NCBI RefSeq assembly: GCF_010560025.1
Contig: NZ_SAIY01000006.1
Span: 1 to 64,000 of the forward strand
Direction of reading: 5' to 3'
Length of the DNA: 64,000 nucleotides
DNA from: Verrucosispora sioxanthis
Lineage (GTDB): Bacteria; Actinomycetota; Actinomycetes; Mycobacteriales; Micromonosporaceae
Shown here piece by piece: positions 9,333-19,357 of the stretch; position 1 is the stretch's first letter; each line of letters opens with the position of its first letter. A program made the translations under genes and the position numbers. The notes beneath the pieces are model-generated. The model was not told the origin of the DNA, made no database searches, and worked only from the letters and a program-made list of their open reading frames with translations.

Positions 9333-9481
9333 AGGGCGTACCCCCGCACCGTGGCGCGGCGGCGGAAGCAAGGATAGCGGCTCCACCCGCTGCTGCCGCA
9401 ACCGGGTACCGTCAGGGGGTCGTACCCCTGGGCAACCAGGGTCAAAGGATCACAAACCAGCCGGACAGCAGGAGCATGAGT

Positions 9482-9976
9482 ATGGCAGCGAACCCGTCGT
9501 TCGACATCGTGAGCAAGGTCGACCGCCAGGAGGTCGACAACGCTCTCCGGCAGGCGGAGAAGGAGCTCGGGACGCGGTTCGACTTTCGGGGCACGGGAGC
9601 GGCGATCTCCTGGTCGGGTGAGGAGGCGATCAGCCTCCAGGCGGAGACCGAGGAGCGGGTCCGGGCAGCGCTGGACGTGTTCAAGGAGAAGCTGGTCAAG
9701 CGGAACATCTCGCTGAAGTCGCTGGACGCGGGAGACCCTCGCCCCTCCGGCAAGGTGTTCAAGCTGGACGCCAAGGTGATCCAGGGCATCGACCAGGACA
9801 AGGCCAAGGCGATCAGCAAGAAGATCCGGGACGAGGGCCCCAAGGGCGTGCAGGCCCAGATCCAGGGCGACCAGTTGCGGGTCACCGGCAAGAAGCGGGA
9901 CGACCTTCAGGCGGTCATCGCGCTGCTCAAGGCCGAGGATTTCGGCGTGGCCCTCCAGTTCACCAACTACCGCTAA
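9482..9976 (+). CDS. yajQ: YajQ family nucleotide-binding protein
   Basis: The 164-residue product matches the YajQ/UPF0234 family throughout: [21 protein letters not shown] at the start, [12 protein letters not shown], the basic loop [23 protein letters not shown] and the C-terminal [12 protein letters not shown]. Family members bind GTP/ATP or cyclic di-GMP and some act as regulators; the GGDEF-EAL protein nearby makes that tempting but is not evidence. ATG 9482 is preferred to ATG 9476 because GGAG lies seven bases upstream of it rather than overlapping it. Confidence 0.95.
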   Translation: MAANPSFDIVSKVDRQEVDNALRQAEKELGTRFDFRGTGAAISWSGEEAISLQAETEERVRAALDVFKEKLVKRNISLKSLDAGDPRPSGKVFKLDAKVIQGIDQDKAKAISKKIRDEGPKGVQAQIQGDQLRVTGKKRDDLQAVIALLKAEDFGVALQFTNYR

Positions 9977-9994
9977 AGCCGTGCGCGACCGGGG

Positions 9995-10465
9995 TTACTC
10001 GTCGGGCCGGTGTCGCAGCCAGACGTACGGCACGGGTTGGCCCTGGTTCCACTCATCCGCCTGCTCGGCTGGCACCAGTTCGAAGCCGGCGGCGGTGTAG
10101 CACCGCAGCGCCGGAGCGTTGTCGGGGTGCAACCGCATCAGCACCGTCGGCTGGTGGTCCCGGGCCAGGTTGGTGAGCAGGGTGACCATCCGGCGGCCCA
10201 GGCCCCGGCCACGCAGCGCCGGGGCCACGATGAGGCGGGCCAACTCCACCTCGGCCTCGTCGTCGTCGAGCCACAGTTCGCCGTACCCGGCTGGCTCTCC
10301 GTCCACGAGCGCCAGGTACGCGAGCACGCCGGGCTCGGTTCCCCAGCGTTTGACGTCCTCCGCCGTCACTCGGTCGCGGGAGCACCAGCGTCGGCTCTCC
10401 TCGGCAGAGGTCGCCCACCTCGCCACGACGGCCGGATGGGTCGGGCCCACCGCGGTCAGCTCCAT
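9995..10465 (-). CDS. GNAT family N-acetyltransferase
   Basis: A 156-residue acyl-CoA-dependent transferase. The central strand VELARLIVAPALRGRGLGRRMV contains the Q/RxxGxG/A-type pyrophosphate loop (RGRGLG) that binds acetyl-CoA, followed by the NAPALRCYTAAGFE segment of motif B. Start ATG 10465 (MELTAVG) has AGGAGG six bases upstream; the ATG six codons earlier does not. It is convergent with yajQ. The acceptor is unknown. Confidence 0.88.
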   Translation of the reverse strand: MELTAVGPTHPAVVARWATSAEESRRWCSRDRVTAEDVKRWGTEPGVLAYLALVDGEPAGYGELWLDDDEAEVELARLIVAPALRGRGLGRRMVTLLTNLARDHQPTVLMRLHPDNAPALRCYTAAGFELVPAEQADEWNQGQPVPYVWLRHRPDE

Positions 10466-10569
10466 GACTCGCCTCCTCGGCACGCGAGGCTATCGCCCGA
10501 CCCCGGTCCGGGGGTACGGGTTTTGTCGAGAGCCGGGTCCGATCGGACAGGGCAGCGGTCGGAGCCGGT

Positions 10570-10665
10570 TCAACGGGTGAAGATCAGCAGCAGCACGACC
10601 GTCAGGATCGCGCTGACCAGGATCGAGCCGAGGCAGCCGATCCGGTTGGAGAAGAAGAGGAACAT
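10570..10665 (-). CDS. Small single-span membrane protein, 31 residues
   Basis: The ORF encodes MFLFFSNRIGCLGS followed by a hydrophobic helix and the end LLLIFTR. The shape, a short aromatic start, an NRxGCLGS segment and one helix, resembles tiny conserved proteins of actinobacteria that I know only as hypothetical. The ribosome binding site is weak (GGCAGG abutting the ATG). It lies alone between the GNAT and MFS genes on the same strand. Confidence 0.5.
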   Translation of the reverse strand: MFLFFSNRIGCLGSILVSAILTVVLLLIFTR

Positions 10666-10693
10666 CCTGCCGTCGTACCCATGATGGCGTGGG

Positions 10694-11953
10694 TCAGGCC
10701 GAGACGGGCTGTTCGGCCCGCAGGGCGGTGGCCTCCGCGCGGGCGATGGGGCCGGCCGGCAGCGCGGCGACCACCGCTCCGACGGCGACCGCGGCCCCGG
10801 CGAACAGGAAGGCCCACGGCACTCCGCCGGCATGGTCGACGATCAGGCCGGAGACGGCGCCGCCGACCGCGCTCGCACCGACCGACATGGTCACCACCCA
10901 GGTGTACGCCTCGTTCAGCATGCCGGTCGGCGATATCCGCCCGACCAGGGTGTTCTCCAGGGTCAGTGCGGGAGCGATGGCGGCTCCGCCGAACAGCAGG
11001 GCGGTGCCCAGCGCGCCCGGCGTGGGCATCACGGCGAAGACGGCGAAGCTGCCGGCGAGCACGGCGAGCAGCCAGGCGAACAGGCGGGTCATGTTGCGGG
11101 CCGGCCGGCGGACCCCGAACCAGAATCCGCCTATCGCGCTGCCGATCCCCCAGACGGCCAGCAGCAGGCCGGCGAGGCCGTTCGGGTCGTCGGAGTTGTA
11201 GCGGGTGGCGAAGGCCGGGACGGTCACGCCGGCCGCCCCGAAGGCGATACCGATGCTGGCCACGCAGAGCAGCAGGGCCGGGAAGCCGGCGACCCGGAGC
11301 GGACCGAGGCCACGGGCATGGTGCTCCCGGGAGTGCGGACGCCAGCCGCGCATGGCCTGACCGAGCGCCACCGACAGGGTGCCGACCAGGGTCACCACCG
11401 CGGCACCGATCAGTGCCGCGCCGGCGTCGGCGACCAGCACGAACCCGGCCACCAGCAGTGGACCGAGCACGAAGACGATCTCGAACAGGGTGGTCTCGGC
11501 GGCGAGCGCGGTGTTGCGCAGGTGGTACCGGCCGGAGTCGACGTTCGTCAGGCCGTTCCACGCGCCCCGGATCGCGGCGGTCATCGGCGGGTACGTCCCA
11601 CCGGCCAGCGCCGAGGCGAGCAGCACCAGCGCGAAGGGGGCGGCGTCGGCGCGGGCCGCCCAGAGCAGCCCGATCAGGGCGAGCGGGTGGGCGATCGCGG
11701 TGCCGAGCAGCACCGGGGTGGGACCGATCCGGTCGGCGATCCGACCGGCCACCGGACTCAGCGTGGCGCCGGAGAGGGCGTAGCAGCCGCCGGCCGCGGC
11801 GGCCAACGAGTAACGTCCGGTGACTCCTTCGACGACGAGCAGCAGCGCGAGTGGCGTCATGCCGATCCCGAGTCGTCCGATGATGCCGGTGACCAGCAGG
11901 GTCGGTGCGCCCGGAATCTGCCAGACAGCCAGATACCGACGCAGCCCAGCCAC
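10694..11953 (-). CDS. MFS transporter
   Basis: A 419-residue major facilitator protein with about twelve hydrophobic helices. The loop between helices 2 and 3 reads [14 protein letters not shown], a good match to the MFS signature GxxxDRxGxR. The product resembles drug-exporter-like permeases, but no substrate can be assigned. The C-terminus is short and cytoplasmic. It is flanked upstream by a 270-base gap that contains a strong hairpin. Confidence 0.88.
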   Translation of the reverse strand: MAGLRRYLAVWQIPGAPTLLVTGIIGRLGIGMTPLALLLVVEGVTGRYSLAAAAGGCYALSGATLSPVAGRIADRIGPTPVLLGTAIAHPLALIGLLWAARADAAPFALVLLASALAGGTYPPMTAAIRGAWNGLTNVDSGRYHLRNTALAAETTLFEIVFVLGPLLVAGFVLVADAGAALIGAAVVTLVGTLSVALGQAMRGWRPHSREHHARGLGPLRVAGFPALLLCVASIGIAFGAAGVTVPAFATRYNSDDPNGLAGLLLAVWGIGSAIGGFWFGVRRPARNMTRLFAWLLAVLAGSFAVFAVMPTPGALGTALLFGGAAIAPALTLENTLVGRISPTGMLNEAYTWVVTMSVGASAVGGAVSGLIVDHAGGVPWAFLFAGAAVAVGAVVAALPAGPIARAEATALRAEQPVSA

Positions 11954-12143
11954 AGCGGACCTCCACGAGATGTAATGAGCAAGACTCGGTTAGACCCTAA
12001 CGCCCTCCGCTCGACAGTCCACCCGGTCCGACGCTGTGGCGGCGCTCACCCGGTTCCCGGGATGCCGCAGCCTGCTCCCTCGGGCCGCCTCCGGGCGGCC
12101 GGCATGCCGCAACTCGCGCTGCCGTCCGCCTGGGCGAGACGGC

Positions 12144-12177
12144 GCCGCCCGCGCCAGACGAGCCAGGCGCGGGCGGC
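12144..12177 (-). terminator. Strong GC hairpin downstream of htpX
   Basis: A perfect 12-bp stem (12144-12155 with 12166-12177; GCCGCCCGCGCC and its complement) with a 10-base loop lies 47 bases past the htpX stop and 190 bases before the MFS start. It probably ends the htpX transcript. The rest of 11954-12223 shows nothing else. Confidence 0.65.
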
Positions 12178-12223
12178 GGTCGCGAGCCGGACCAGGACGG
12201 GGCGGACCAGGTGCCAGGGTGGG

Positions 12224-13096
12224 TCAGCGCTGGTGACGCACGGGGCCCATCTGGCTCGCCAACTGCTCCAGCCGGGCCACCCGCTGCTCCATCGGCGGGT
12301 GGGTGGCGAAGAGCGCGGCCACCCCGCCACCCCGGAACGGGTTGGCGATCATGAGGTGTGCGGTGCTGGTGAGCTGCCCCTCGGCCGGCAACGGCCGTCG
12401 CTGGGCACCCATGTGGATCTTCCTTAGGGCACTGGCCAGGGCGAGCGGATCCCGGGTGAGTTCGGCACCCGATGCGTCCGCCTGGAACTCGCGACTGCGG
12501 CTGATCGCCAGTTGGATGACGGTCGCGGCGATCGGCCCCAGGATGATGGTGAGCAGCAGGACCAGCGGGTTCGGGCCGTCCTCGTCGTTGCCGCCCAGCG
12601 GAATGAACAGGGCGAGGTTCGCCAGCATGGTGATGATGCCGGCCAGGCCGGCGGCCACGCTGGAGATCAGGATGTCCCGGTTGTAGACGTGCGACAGCTC
12701 GTGACCGATGACGCCCCGCAACTCGCGATAGTCGAGCAGCTCGACGATCCCCTGGGTGACGCAGACGGCCGCGTGCTGCGGGTTCCGCCCGGTGGCGAAC
12801 GCGTTGGGCTGGGCGGTCGGGCTCACGTAGAGCCGCGGCATGGGCTGCCGGGCCTCGGCGGCCAACTCCCGGACCATGTGGTGCAGCTCGGGAAACTGTG
12901 CCTCGCTGACCGGTTGCGCCCGCATCGAGCGAAGTGCCAGCTTGTCGGAGTAGAAGTACGTGACGCCGTTCATCACCAGCGACACGAGTACGGCGACGAC
13001 CAGACCGCCACTGCCGCCGAACCAGTAGCCCACCGCCAGGATCAGCGAGGTGAGCAGGCCGAGCAGCGCGGCGGTCTTCAGACGGTTGTGGTGCAC
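12224..13096 (-). CDS. htpX: Membrane zinc metalloprotease HtpX
   Basis: HtpX (M48B) degrades damaged membrane proteins. The 290-residue product has two N-terminal membrane helices, the zinc motif [13 protein letters not shown], two more helices and the third ligand in [16 protein letters not shown] 13096 ([13 protein letters not shown]) is the start: GAAGGAG lies upstream and the family begins MHHN. A longer in-frame reading to 13174 is not supported. The C-terminus ends in a His/Arg segment. Confidence 0.95.
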   Translation of the reverse strand: MHHNRLKTAALLGLLTSLILAVGYWFGGSGGLVVAVLVSLVMNGVTYFYSDKLALRSMRAQPVSEAQFPELHHMVRELAAEARQPMPRLYVSPTAQPNAFATGRNPQHAAVCVTQGIVELLDYRELRGVIGHELSHVYNRDILISSVAAGLAGIITMLANLALFIPLGGNDEDGPNPLVLLLTIILGPIAATVIQLAISRSREFQADASGAELTRDPLALASALRKIHMGAQRRPLPAEGQLTSTAHLMIANPFRGGGVAALFATHPPMEQRVARLEQLASQMGPVRHQR

Positions 13097-13213
13097 GATC
13101 ACTCCTTCGGTGCACGGATGCCGGGATCCGCTGACCGGTACAACACACCGGTACCCGTCAACCATCCGTCTCATGACTGAGAGTTACCTGAGTGACCCAG
13201 GGAAGGGCGGACC

Positions 13214-14684
13214 TCAGCCTCCGGCGAGATCGAGCACGACCTGTGGCGCGAACCCGACGACCAGCGCCACCACGGTCGCCACCGCGAGCGCGGCAGCCAC
13301 CGCGCGGGCGGGTCGGGCGACCGGGGCCGTGACGTCGCCGGCGGGGGCGTAGAGCAGCACGGCGGCCCGCAGGTAGTAGGCCAGGCCGATGACCGCGTTG
13401 ACCGCCACCACCAGGGCGAGCCAGCCGGCGTCGCCGCCGAGCAGCGACCGGACCACCGTCACCTTGGCGAACAGCCCGGCCAGACCGGTGGCAGGCCGGC
13501 GAGGCCGACCAGCGCGAACGCCAGCCCGGCACCGATCCACGGATGCCGCCGTGCCGCGCCGCGCAGGTCGTCGAGGCTGCCGCCGTCCGCACCGGCCGGG
13601 CGCAGCGCCACCACCCCGGCGAAGGCGGCCAGTTCCAGCAGCACGAAGAAGACCGCGTACGCCAGGGCGGCGGCGTACGCGGCGGTGCGGGCGTCCGCCC
13701 GGCGGTCAGGGCCAGCGCGCCGAGCGGGGCGAGGATGTAGCCGGCCTGGGCCACCGAGGACCAGGCGAGCAGCCGCACCGTGCGCCGCTGCCGCAGCGCC
13801 ACCAGGTTGCCGACGGTCATCGTCAGTGCGGCCACCAGGGCCAGCATCGGACCGGTCACCTCCGGCGGCAGCGCGTGACGCACCACCGCCAGCAACGCGA
13901 TCACCCCGCCGAGCTTCGACGCGGTCGACAGGTACGCGGCGACCGGCAGAGGGGCCCCGTCGTAGGTGGCCGGCGCCCAGGCGTGGAACGGCACCGCCGC
14001 CACCTTGAACGCCAGTCCCGCCACCACGAGCGTCACCGCGACCGTGGTCAGTGGCAGGTCGAGCAGCGCCTCGTCGGCGAGGAGGATGCCCAGCCGTTCC
14101 AGGTGCAGCCCGCCGGTGACCGCGTAGAGCAGCGCGGCACCGAGCAGGGTCAGCGTGGTGGCCACCACGCTGACCACGAAGAAGGTCACCGCCGCCTCGG
14201 CGCTGGCCAGGCTGCCCCGGCGCAGACCGACCAGGACGTACAGCGGCAGGGTGAGCACCTCCACCGCCACGATCAGAGTGATCAGGTCGCCGGCCGCACC
14301 GAGCACCACCCCACCGGTCATCGAGCAGGCGAGCAGGAAGCAGTACTCCCCCACCGGGGTGTTCCCGGCCCGCAGCAGCGGCCCGGACAACGCCAGCACC
14401 CCGAGGACGAGCAACGCCACCAGCGCCGCGACCAGGGCCGCCCGGCCGTCGAAGAGGTACGAGCAGTCGGCGCCGACGCAGAACGTACGTCGCTCGGCCC
14501 CCGAACCGACCGCCGCCGCCCCGACCGCGGTGGCGACCGCGCCGGTGACCGCCGTGACCACGGTGGCCCGCGGCCGGGCCGCCAGCAGGTCCACCAGCAG
14601 CACCAGCACCGCCGTCCCGGCGGCCAGGTACGCCGGCAGCAGCGCCACGTGGTCGACGGCCTGCACCAGACTCGACTCGCTCAT
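13214..14684 (-). CDS. nuoN: NADH-quinone oxidoreductase subunit N, two frameshifts
   Basis: NuoN is one of three antiporter-like proton-pumping subunits of complex I. Conserved segments run through three reading frames: residues ~1-325 from ATG 14684, then after about base 13700 a second frame (FFVLLELAAFAGVVALRP), then after about 13490 a third (GLAGLFAKVTVV to FAPQVVLDLAGG). Both shifts are explained by one missing base each; correcting them gives about 490 residues, the normal length. The central conserved helices include FKVAAVPFHAWAPATYDGAP, with the key Lys. Its start overlaps the stop of a 27-codon mini-ORF (ATGA). Confidence 0.88.
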
Positions 14685-14764
14685 CGCGCCACCTCGCTAC
14701 GCTCGGCGTCACGATGAGCCACCACCGCACTGCGCCGAAGGATTCGCTCGCTGCGCTCGCTCAT
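14681..14764 (-). CDS. 27-codon coupled mini-ORF, tandem copy 2 (before nuoN)
   Basis: This 84-base ORF begins at an ATG overlapping the stop of the preceding mini-ORF (ATGA) and ends in a TGA overlapping the nuoN ATG (ATGA). It encodes MSERSERILRRS, then AVVAHRDAERSEVAR. The unit is an 80-bp tandem repeat of 14761-14840, with only four mismatches. Whether the peptide has a function is unknown; its length preserves translational coupling from nuoM to nuoN, which may be its only role. Confidence 0.5.
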   Translation of the reverse strand: MSERSERILRRSAVVAHRDAERSEVAR

Positions 14765-14840
14765 CGCGCCACCTCGCTACGCTCGGCGTCACGATGAGCC
14801 ACCACCGCACTGCGCCGACTGAATCGCTCGCTACGCTCGC
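14681..14840. repeat. Two tandem 80-bp repeats between nuoM and nuoN
   Basis: Units 14681-14760 and 14761-14840 are identical except at four positions. Each carries the GAGCG-rich motif at its 5' minus-strand end (AGCGAGCG twice) and a GCTCAT segment near the middle that is the reverse complement of the ATGAGC at the unit border. A diverged single unit of the same length and layout occupies 16381-16460. Confidence 0.9.
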
Positions 14841-14844
14841 TCAC
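14761..14844 (-). CDS. 27-codon coupled mini-ORF, tandem copy 1 (after nuoM)
   Basis: The GTG start overlaps the nuoM stop (GTGA) and the TGA stop overlaps the ATG of the next copy (ATGA). The product starts MSERSERFSRRS and ends AVVAHRDAERSEVAR, nearly the same as the copy at 14681-14764. Arg, Ser and Glu dominate and no fold is evident. It is best seen as a repeat that keeps an open, coupled frame. Confidence 0.5.
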   Translation of the reverse strand: MSERSERFSRRSAVVAHRDAERSEVAR

Positions 14845-16380
14845 CGCGCCACCACCCCCACCAGGGCGTCGACCGGAGCTTCGGCGACGCCCAGCACCAG
14901 CGTCGGGGCCAACCCGACGGCCAGCGCGAGCAGCACCAGTGGCACCCAGGCGACCAGTTCGGCACGAGCCAGGCCGGGACCGAGCGCGGCGACCACCGGG
15001 GTGGGCTCGCCGTGGGTGACCCGCCGCAGCATCCGCAGCAGGTACGCCGCCGTCAGTGCGCCGCCGATCGCGGCCAGCACCGCCAGCGTGGTCCAGAGCG
15101 CACCACCGGACTCGACGGCGGCTACCACGGCGAACGCCTCACCCCAGAAGCCGGCCAGCCCGGGCAGCCCCAGCGAGGCGACCGCCGCGAACGCGAGCAG
15201 CCCGGACAGGCGCGGGGCGGTCTCCCGCAGCCCGGACAGCTCGGTGAGCGCGCCGGTGTGGATACGGTCCTTGATCGCGCCGGCCAGGAAGAACAGCAGC
15301 CCGGTGATGATGCCGTGGGCGACGTTGCCGATCAGCGCCGCCTGGATGCCGGTGGCGGTCAGGGTGGCGACGCCCAGCAGCACGAAGCCCATGTGCCCGA
15401 CGCTTGAGTACGCGATCAGCCGTTTCAGTTCCGTCTGGGCCAGGCAGACCAGCGAGCCGATCAGGATGGCGGCGACGGCGAGCACGCCGAGCACCGGCGC
15501 CGCCCACCGGGCACCTTCGGGAGTCACTCCCAAGGCGACCCGGATCAGGCCGTACGTGCCCATCTTGAGCAGCACCCCGGCGAGCAGCACGCTGCCGACG
15601 GTGGGTGCCTGGGTGTGCGCGTCGGGCAGCCACGAGTGCAGCGGCCACAGCGGACTCTTCACCGCGAAGGCCAACGCGAGCAGGGTGAAGGCGGCGAGCT
15701 GCGTGGCGCGGGACAGCTCCGCGCCGCCGGTCAGCGTCACGATGTCGGCGGTGCCGGCGGCGGCCACCACGACGTACACGCCGACGAGCAGCAGCACCGA
15801 ACCGAACAGGGTGTAGAGGGCGAACTTCCGCCCGGCCCGCCGCCGCGCGTCCAGCGAGACCGGATCCGTGCCGTCGCCGCCCCAGCCGACGATGATCGCG
15901 TACATCGGCAGCAGGACGACCTCGAAGAAGAGGAAGAACAGCACCAGGTCGAGGGCGAGGAAGGTACCGAGGATGCCGACCTCGACCACCAGCAGCAGCG
16001 CCACCAGGGCCCGACCGCTGCCACCACCCGGCACCCGCCAGAGGCTGTATCCGCAGCACAGCAGCGTGAGCAGGGCGGTGAGCACCACCAACGGCCAGGA
16101 GATGCCGTCCACGCCCAGATGGAAGCGCAGGTCCAGCCCCGGCACCCAGGGCAGGTCGACCGCGTGCCAGGGACGCACCGCGCCTGCGGCATCCGGCGGC
16201 GCGTACGCCGACCAGCCGGCCGCTCGCCCGCCGAGCAGCGCCACCGCCGCGACGAGGGTCAGCGCGGCGGCCACGGTGCCCACGACCCGGGCCGCCTGAT
16301 CGCGGGGGTGGCCGCCACCGCCAGCGCGCCGAGCGCCGGCACCGCGAGCACCGCCACCAGCAGGAACTCCCGACGCTCAT
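14841..16380 (-). CDS. nuoM: NADH-quinone oxidoreductase subunit M, N-terminal frameshift(s)
   Basis: NuoM is a proton-pumping membrane subunit of complex I. The clean frame from about 16283 to 14841 covers 480 residues with the hallmarks VEVGILGTFLALDLVLFFLFFE, KSPLWPLHSWLPDAHTQAPT and the Lys-bearing LAQTELKRLIAYSSVGHMG. The missing N-terminal helix (REFLLVAVLAVPALGALAV) is found in another frame and joins after about 16305 if one base is restored in a CCCCC run. The operon layout puts the start at ATG 16380 (ATGA with the mini-ORF), which needs a second missing base near 16370; alternatively ATG 16411 is in frame with that helix directly. Confidence 0.88.
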
Positions 16381-16460
16381 GCCGGCCCTCCGCTGCGCTG
16401 CGGGACGGCATGAGGCACCGAAACGCCGAACTGATGATTCACTCGCTGACGCTCGCTCAT
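16377..16460 (-). CDS. 27-codon coupled mini-ORF between nuoL and nuoM
   Basis: It starts at an ATG overlapping the nuoL stop (ATGA) and stops in a TGA overlapping ATG 16380 of nuoM (ATGA). The peptide starts MSERQRVNHQF and ends VPHAVPQRSGGPA. It has exactly the same 84-base length and the same MSER start as the pair before nuoN, with the later part diverged, so it belongs to the same repeat family. Function unknown. Confidence 0.5.
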   Translation of the reverse strand: MSERQRVNHQFGVSVPHAVPQRSGGPA

Positions 16461-18402
16461 GCCGTCGCTCCGATCAGGACTGCGGCCAGACCGATCAGCA
16501 GCGCGCCGGCCAGCACCGCGGCGGCGGCCCGGGGCAGCGCCGCCCGATGCAGCACGCCCAGACCGCAGCCGAGGACCCGGGCGGCGCGTCCGGTGCCGGT
16601 GACCGCACCGTCCACCACCCGTTCGTCGGTGGTGCGCGCCATCCGCGCCACCGCTGTCGTCGGTCGTACGACGACAGTGTGTTGGACGTCGTCGAGCCGG
16701 AACGCGCGGGCGAGGACCGGCCGCAGCGGACCCAGCGCCGCCGCCGGATCGGCGGTGCGGTCCCGTCGCCAGCCGGCCCACGCCAGCCCGGCGCCGATCA
16801 CGAGCAGTGCCAGCGGCAGCAGCACGGTCGGGGTGAGGTGGATCAGCCCGTCCGGCGGCATCAGATCCGACACGGCGTCGGACCCGACCGGCGGGCCGGC
16901 CTGCAGGTGGCGGGAGAACCAGCCCGGAAAGCCGGCCAGGCCGAGCAGGGCCGCCGGTACGGCCAACGCCAGCACCGGCCAGCGGAGTACGGCCGGCGGG
17001 TCATGCGGCTGGGGCAGCGGGGTGCGGGTAGCGCCGAAGAAGGTGCGCAGCAGCAGCCGGGTGGCGTACCAGGCGGTGACGGCGACACCGACCAGCGCGG
17101 CGAGCCAGACCAGCCAGCCCAGCCAGGCCGGTGCCGGTCCGTCGCCGTGCAGGGCGGTCTGCTCGGCGGCGGCGAGCACGCCCTCCTTGCTCCAGAAGCC
17201 GGACAGCGGCGGTACGCCGGCCAGCGCGCCGAGCCCGATCAGCGTGCACCAGAAGGTCACGGGCATGCTGCTCCGCAGCCCACCCATCCGGGACATCAGC
17301 GTGGTGCCGACCGCGTGGATCACGGCACCGGCGGCGAGGAACAGCAGCGCCTTGAACGCCGCGTGGGTGAGCAGGTGGAACAGTGCGGCCGGTGGGGAAC
17401 CGACGGCGAGCGCGCCGGTCATGTAGCCGATCTGCGAGACCGTCGACCAGGCGAGCACCCGCTTGATGTCGTCCTGCGCGGTGGCGGCCAGCGCGCCGAG
17501 CAGCAGCGTCACCGAGGCCATAATGCCGAGCACGACGAGCGCGGTCGGCGTGGCCTCGAACAGCGACCACAGCCGGGTGACCGCGTACACGCCGGCGGCG
17601 ACCATGGTCGCGGCGTGGATCAGCGCGGAGATCGGGGTCGGGCCGGCCATCGCGTCGGGCAGCCAGGTGTGCAGCGGGAACTGCGCGCTCTTGCCGGCCA
17701 CCCCGGCGAGCAGCAGCAGGCAGGCGGCGGTGAGCGTGGTGGTGCCGTGGTCGTGGGCGAGCACGTCGGCGATCCGGAAGCTGCCCGCCGAAACGCCGAG
17801 CAGGGCGATGCCGAGCAGGAATCCGACGTCGCCGACCCGGGTGACCAGGAACGCCTTCATCGCGGCGGCCGGCGCCTCCGGCAGCCGCCGGTCGTGGGCG
17901 ATGAGCAGGTACGAGCAGAGCCCCATCACCTCCCAGCCGACCAGCAGCAGGATCAGGTCCCCGGAGACCACCACCAGCAGCATGGCGGCGGTGAAGAGGC
18001 TGACCTGCGCCGCGTACGGCGGGTAACGGTGGTCGGGCTCCTCAGGCGGCCCTTGCCGAAGGTAGCCGGTCGAGTAGGTCTGCACAGCCAGGGCGACCGC
18101 GGTGACCGCGACGGCGACCAGGGCGGCGGCGCCGTCGAGGCGTACCCCGAGGGTGACGGTGAGCCCACCCAGCTCGATCCAGGTGGCCGACGACTCGGCC
18201 GGGCCGTCCAGGGTGACCAGCAGGGCCACCGCCAGGGCGAGGGCACCGGTCGCGCCAGCGATGCCGAGGGCGGCGGCCAGGCGGCGGCCGTCGCCTCGCC
18301 GATGGCCCCACCCCGCGGCGATGGTGGCAGCAGCAGGCCGGTCAGGCCGGCGGTCATCGGTACGAGCGGCAGCAGCGCGCCCAGCAGCGTCGTGGTGTTC
18401 AC
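16457..18402 (-). CDS. nuoL: NADH-quinone oxidoreductase subunit L, N-terminal frameshift
   Basis: NuoL is the distal proton-pumping subunit with the long lateral helix. The start is GTG 18402 (VNTTTLLGALLPLVPM), overlapping the nuoK stop (GTGA). After about 33 codons the frame changes near 18310 at a GGGGTGGGG stretch where one base is missing; the rest is continuous to 16457, giving about 648 residues. Landmarks are GWEVMGLCSYLLI, KSAQFPLHTWLPDAMAGPTPISALIHAATMV and DDIKRVLAWSTVSQIGYM. Its stop overlaps the ATG of the nuoL-nuoM mini-ORF. Confidence 0.92.
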
Positions 18403-18824
18403 CGCTGGCCCTCCGGCTCGGCACCGAAAACGTGTGGACCGTCCCGGCCGGCAGCGATCGGGCCGGCTCCGGTGGGAGCGATCGGGCCGGCAGCGACCGG
18501 CACCGGCTCGTCGGCCGGACGCTCGGCCAACGGGATCTCGTCGACGGTGACGCTGGCCCGCATCCGGTAGAGCTGGAGGACGATCGCCAACCCGACCCCG
18601 ATCTCGGCAGCGGCCAGCACGATCACGAAGAGCGCGAAGACCTGCCCGCCGTGCGGCAGCACCGCCTTCGCCGTGGTGTCGGCGGTGACCAGGATCAGGT
18701 TCACCGCGTTGAGCATCAACTCGACGGCCATCAGCACCAGCACCGCGTTGCGCCGCCGCAGCACGCCGTACACGCCGAGACCGAACAGGAGCGCCGCCGT
18801 GACGTACGGGATGACGGGTCTCAC
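18399..18824 (-). CDS. nuoK: NADH-quinone oxidoreductase subunit K
   Basis: A three-helix complex I subunit. The first 100 residues are typical NuoK: LFGLGVYGVLRRRNAVLVLMAVELMLNAVNL has the membrane Glu that takes part in proton transfer, and a second Glu lies in VLAAAEIGVGLAIVLQL. About 40 extra residues rich in Pro, Ala and Gly follow, which NuoK normally lacks. Start ATG 18824 overlaps the nuoJ stop by four bases and the stop overlaps the nuoL GTG. Confidence 0.95.
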   Translation of the reverse strand: MRPVIPYVTAALLFGLGVYGVLRRRNAVLVLMAVELMLNAVNLILVTADTTAKAVLPHGGQVFALFVIVLAAAEIGVGLAIVLQLYRMRASVTVDEIPLAERPADEPVPVAAGPIAPTGAGPIAAGRDGPHVFGAEPEGQR

Positions 18825-19357
18825 CGCGACCGCCCCCGATCACCCGGCGTCGCGTCCCCGGTGGCGCCGATGTCGGGGCGGGACAGCACGATGGCGCCGA
18901 CGAGCGCCGAGAGCAGCAGCACCGACAGCACCTCGAAGGGCAGCACCCAGTTGCCGAAGACCTGCTCACCGAGGCGCTCGGCGGTGCCCGCCTCGGGTAG
19001 CTCCACCGCTGTCCAGCGGTACGCGTCGACGAGCAGCGCCGCCAGCCCGAGCCCGGCCCCCCCGCCGATCAACGCGGCCGGCCAGCCGGGGCGGTCCAGG
19101 TCGGCGGAGGCGCCGATCGGCGCGCGGGTCAGCATCACGGCGAACAACAGCAGCACCACCACCGCGCCGACGTAGATGAGCACCTGCACCCAGGCGACCA
19201 GTTCGGCGGCGAGCACCAGGTACATGCCGGCCACCGCGCCGAGGCAGACCACCAGGTAGAGCCCCGCACGGACCAGGTGACGGGTGGCCACCACCAGCGC
19301 CGCCGAGCCGACCGCCACCGCGCCGAGGGCGAGCAGCAGCACGTCCACCCCGGTCAC
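18821..19357 (-). CDS. nuoJ: NADH-quinone oxidoreductase subunit J
   Basis: A five-helix complex I subunit of 178 residues, starting at GTG 19357, which overlaps the nuoI stop. The family core is clear: [21 protein letters not shown] and [22 protein letters not shown], the helix containing the pi-bulge. The short polar C-terminus ends in a GDRGRSR tail. Coupled to nuoK by ATGA. Confidence 0.95.
   Translation of the reverse strand: MTGVDVLLLALGAVAVGSAALVVATRHLVRAGLYLVVCLGAVAGMYLVLAAELVAWVQVLIYVGAVVVLLLFAVMLTRAPIGASADLDRPGWPAALIGGGAGLGLAALLVDAYRWTAVELPEAGTAERLGEQVFGNWVLPFEVLSVLLLSALVGAIVLSRPDIGATGDATPGDRGRSR

Noticed and set aside
16379-18550. A 723-codon plus-strand frame opposite nuoL
   Set aside because: It is antisense to a conserved complex I gene, has Gln/Arg/Gly-rich composition and no ribosome binding site or known motif.
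18966-19353. Uncorrected continuation of nuoI across nuoJ
   Set aside because: It reads nuoJ in the wrong frame. Restoring one base near 19480 gives a stop at 19354 that overlaps the nuoJ GTG as expected for the operon.
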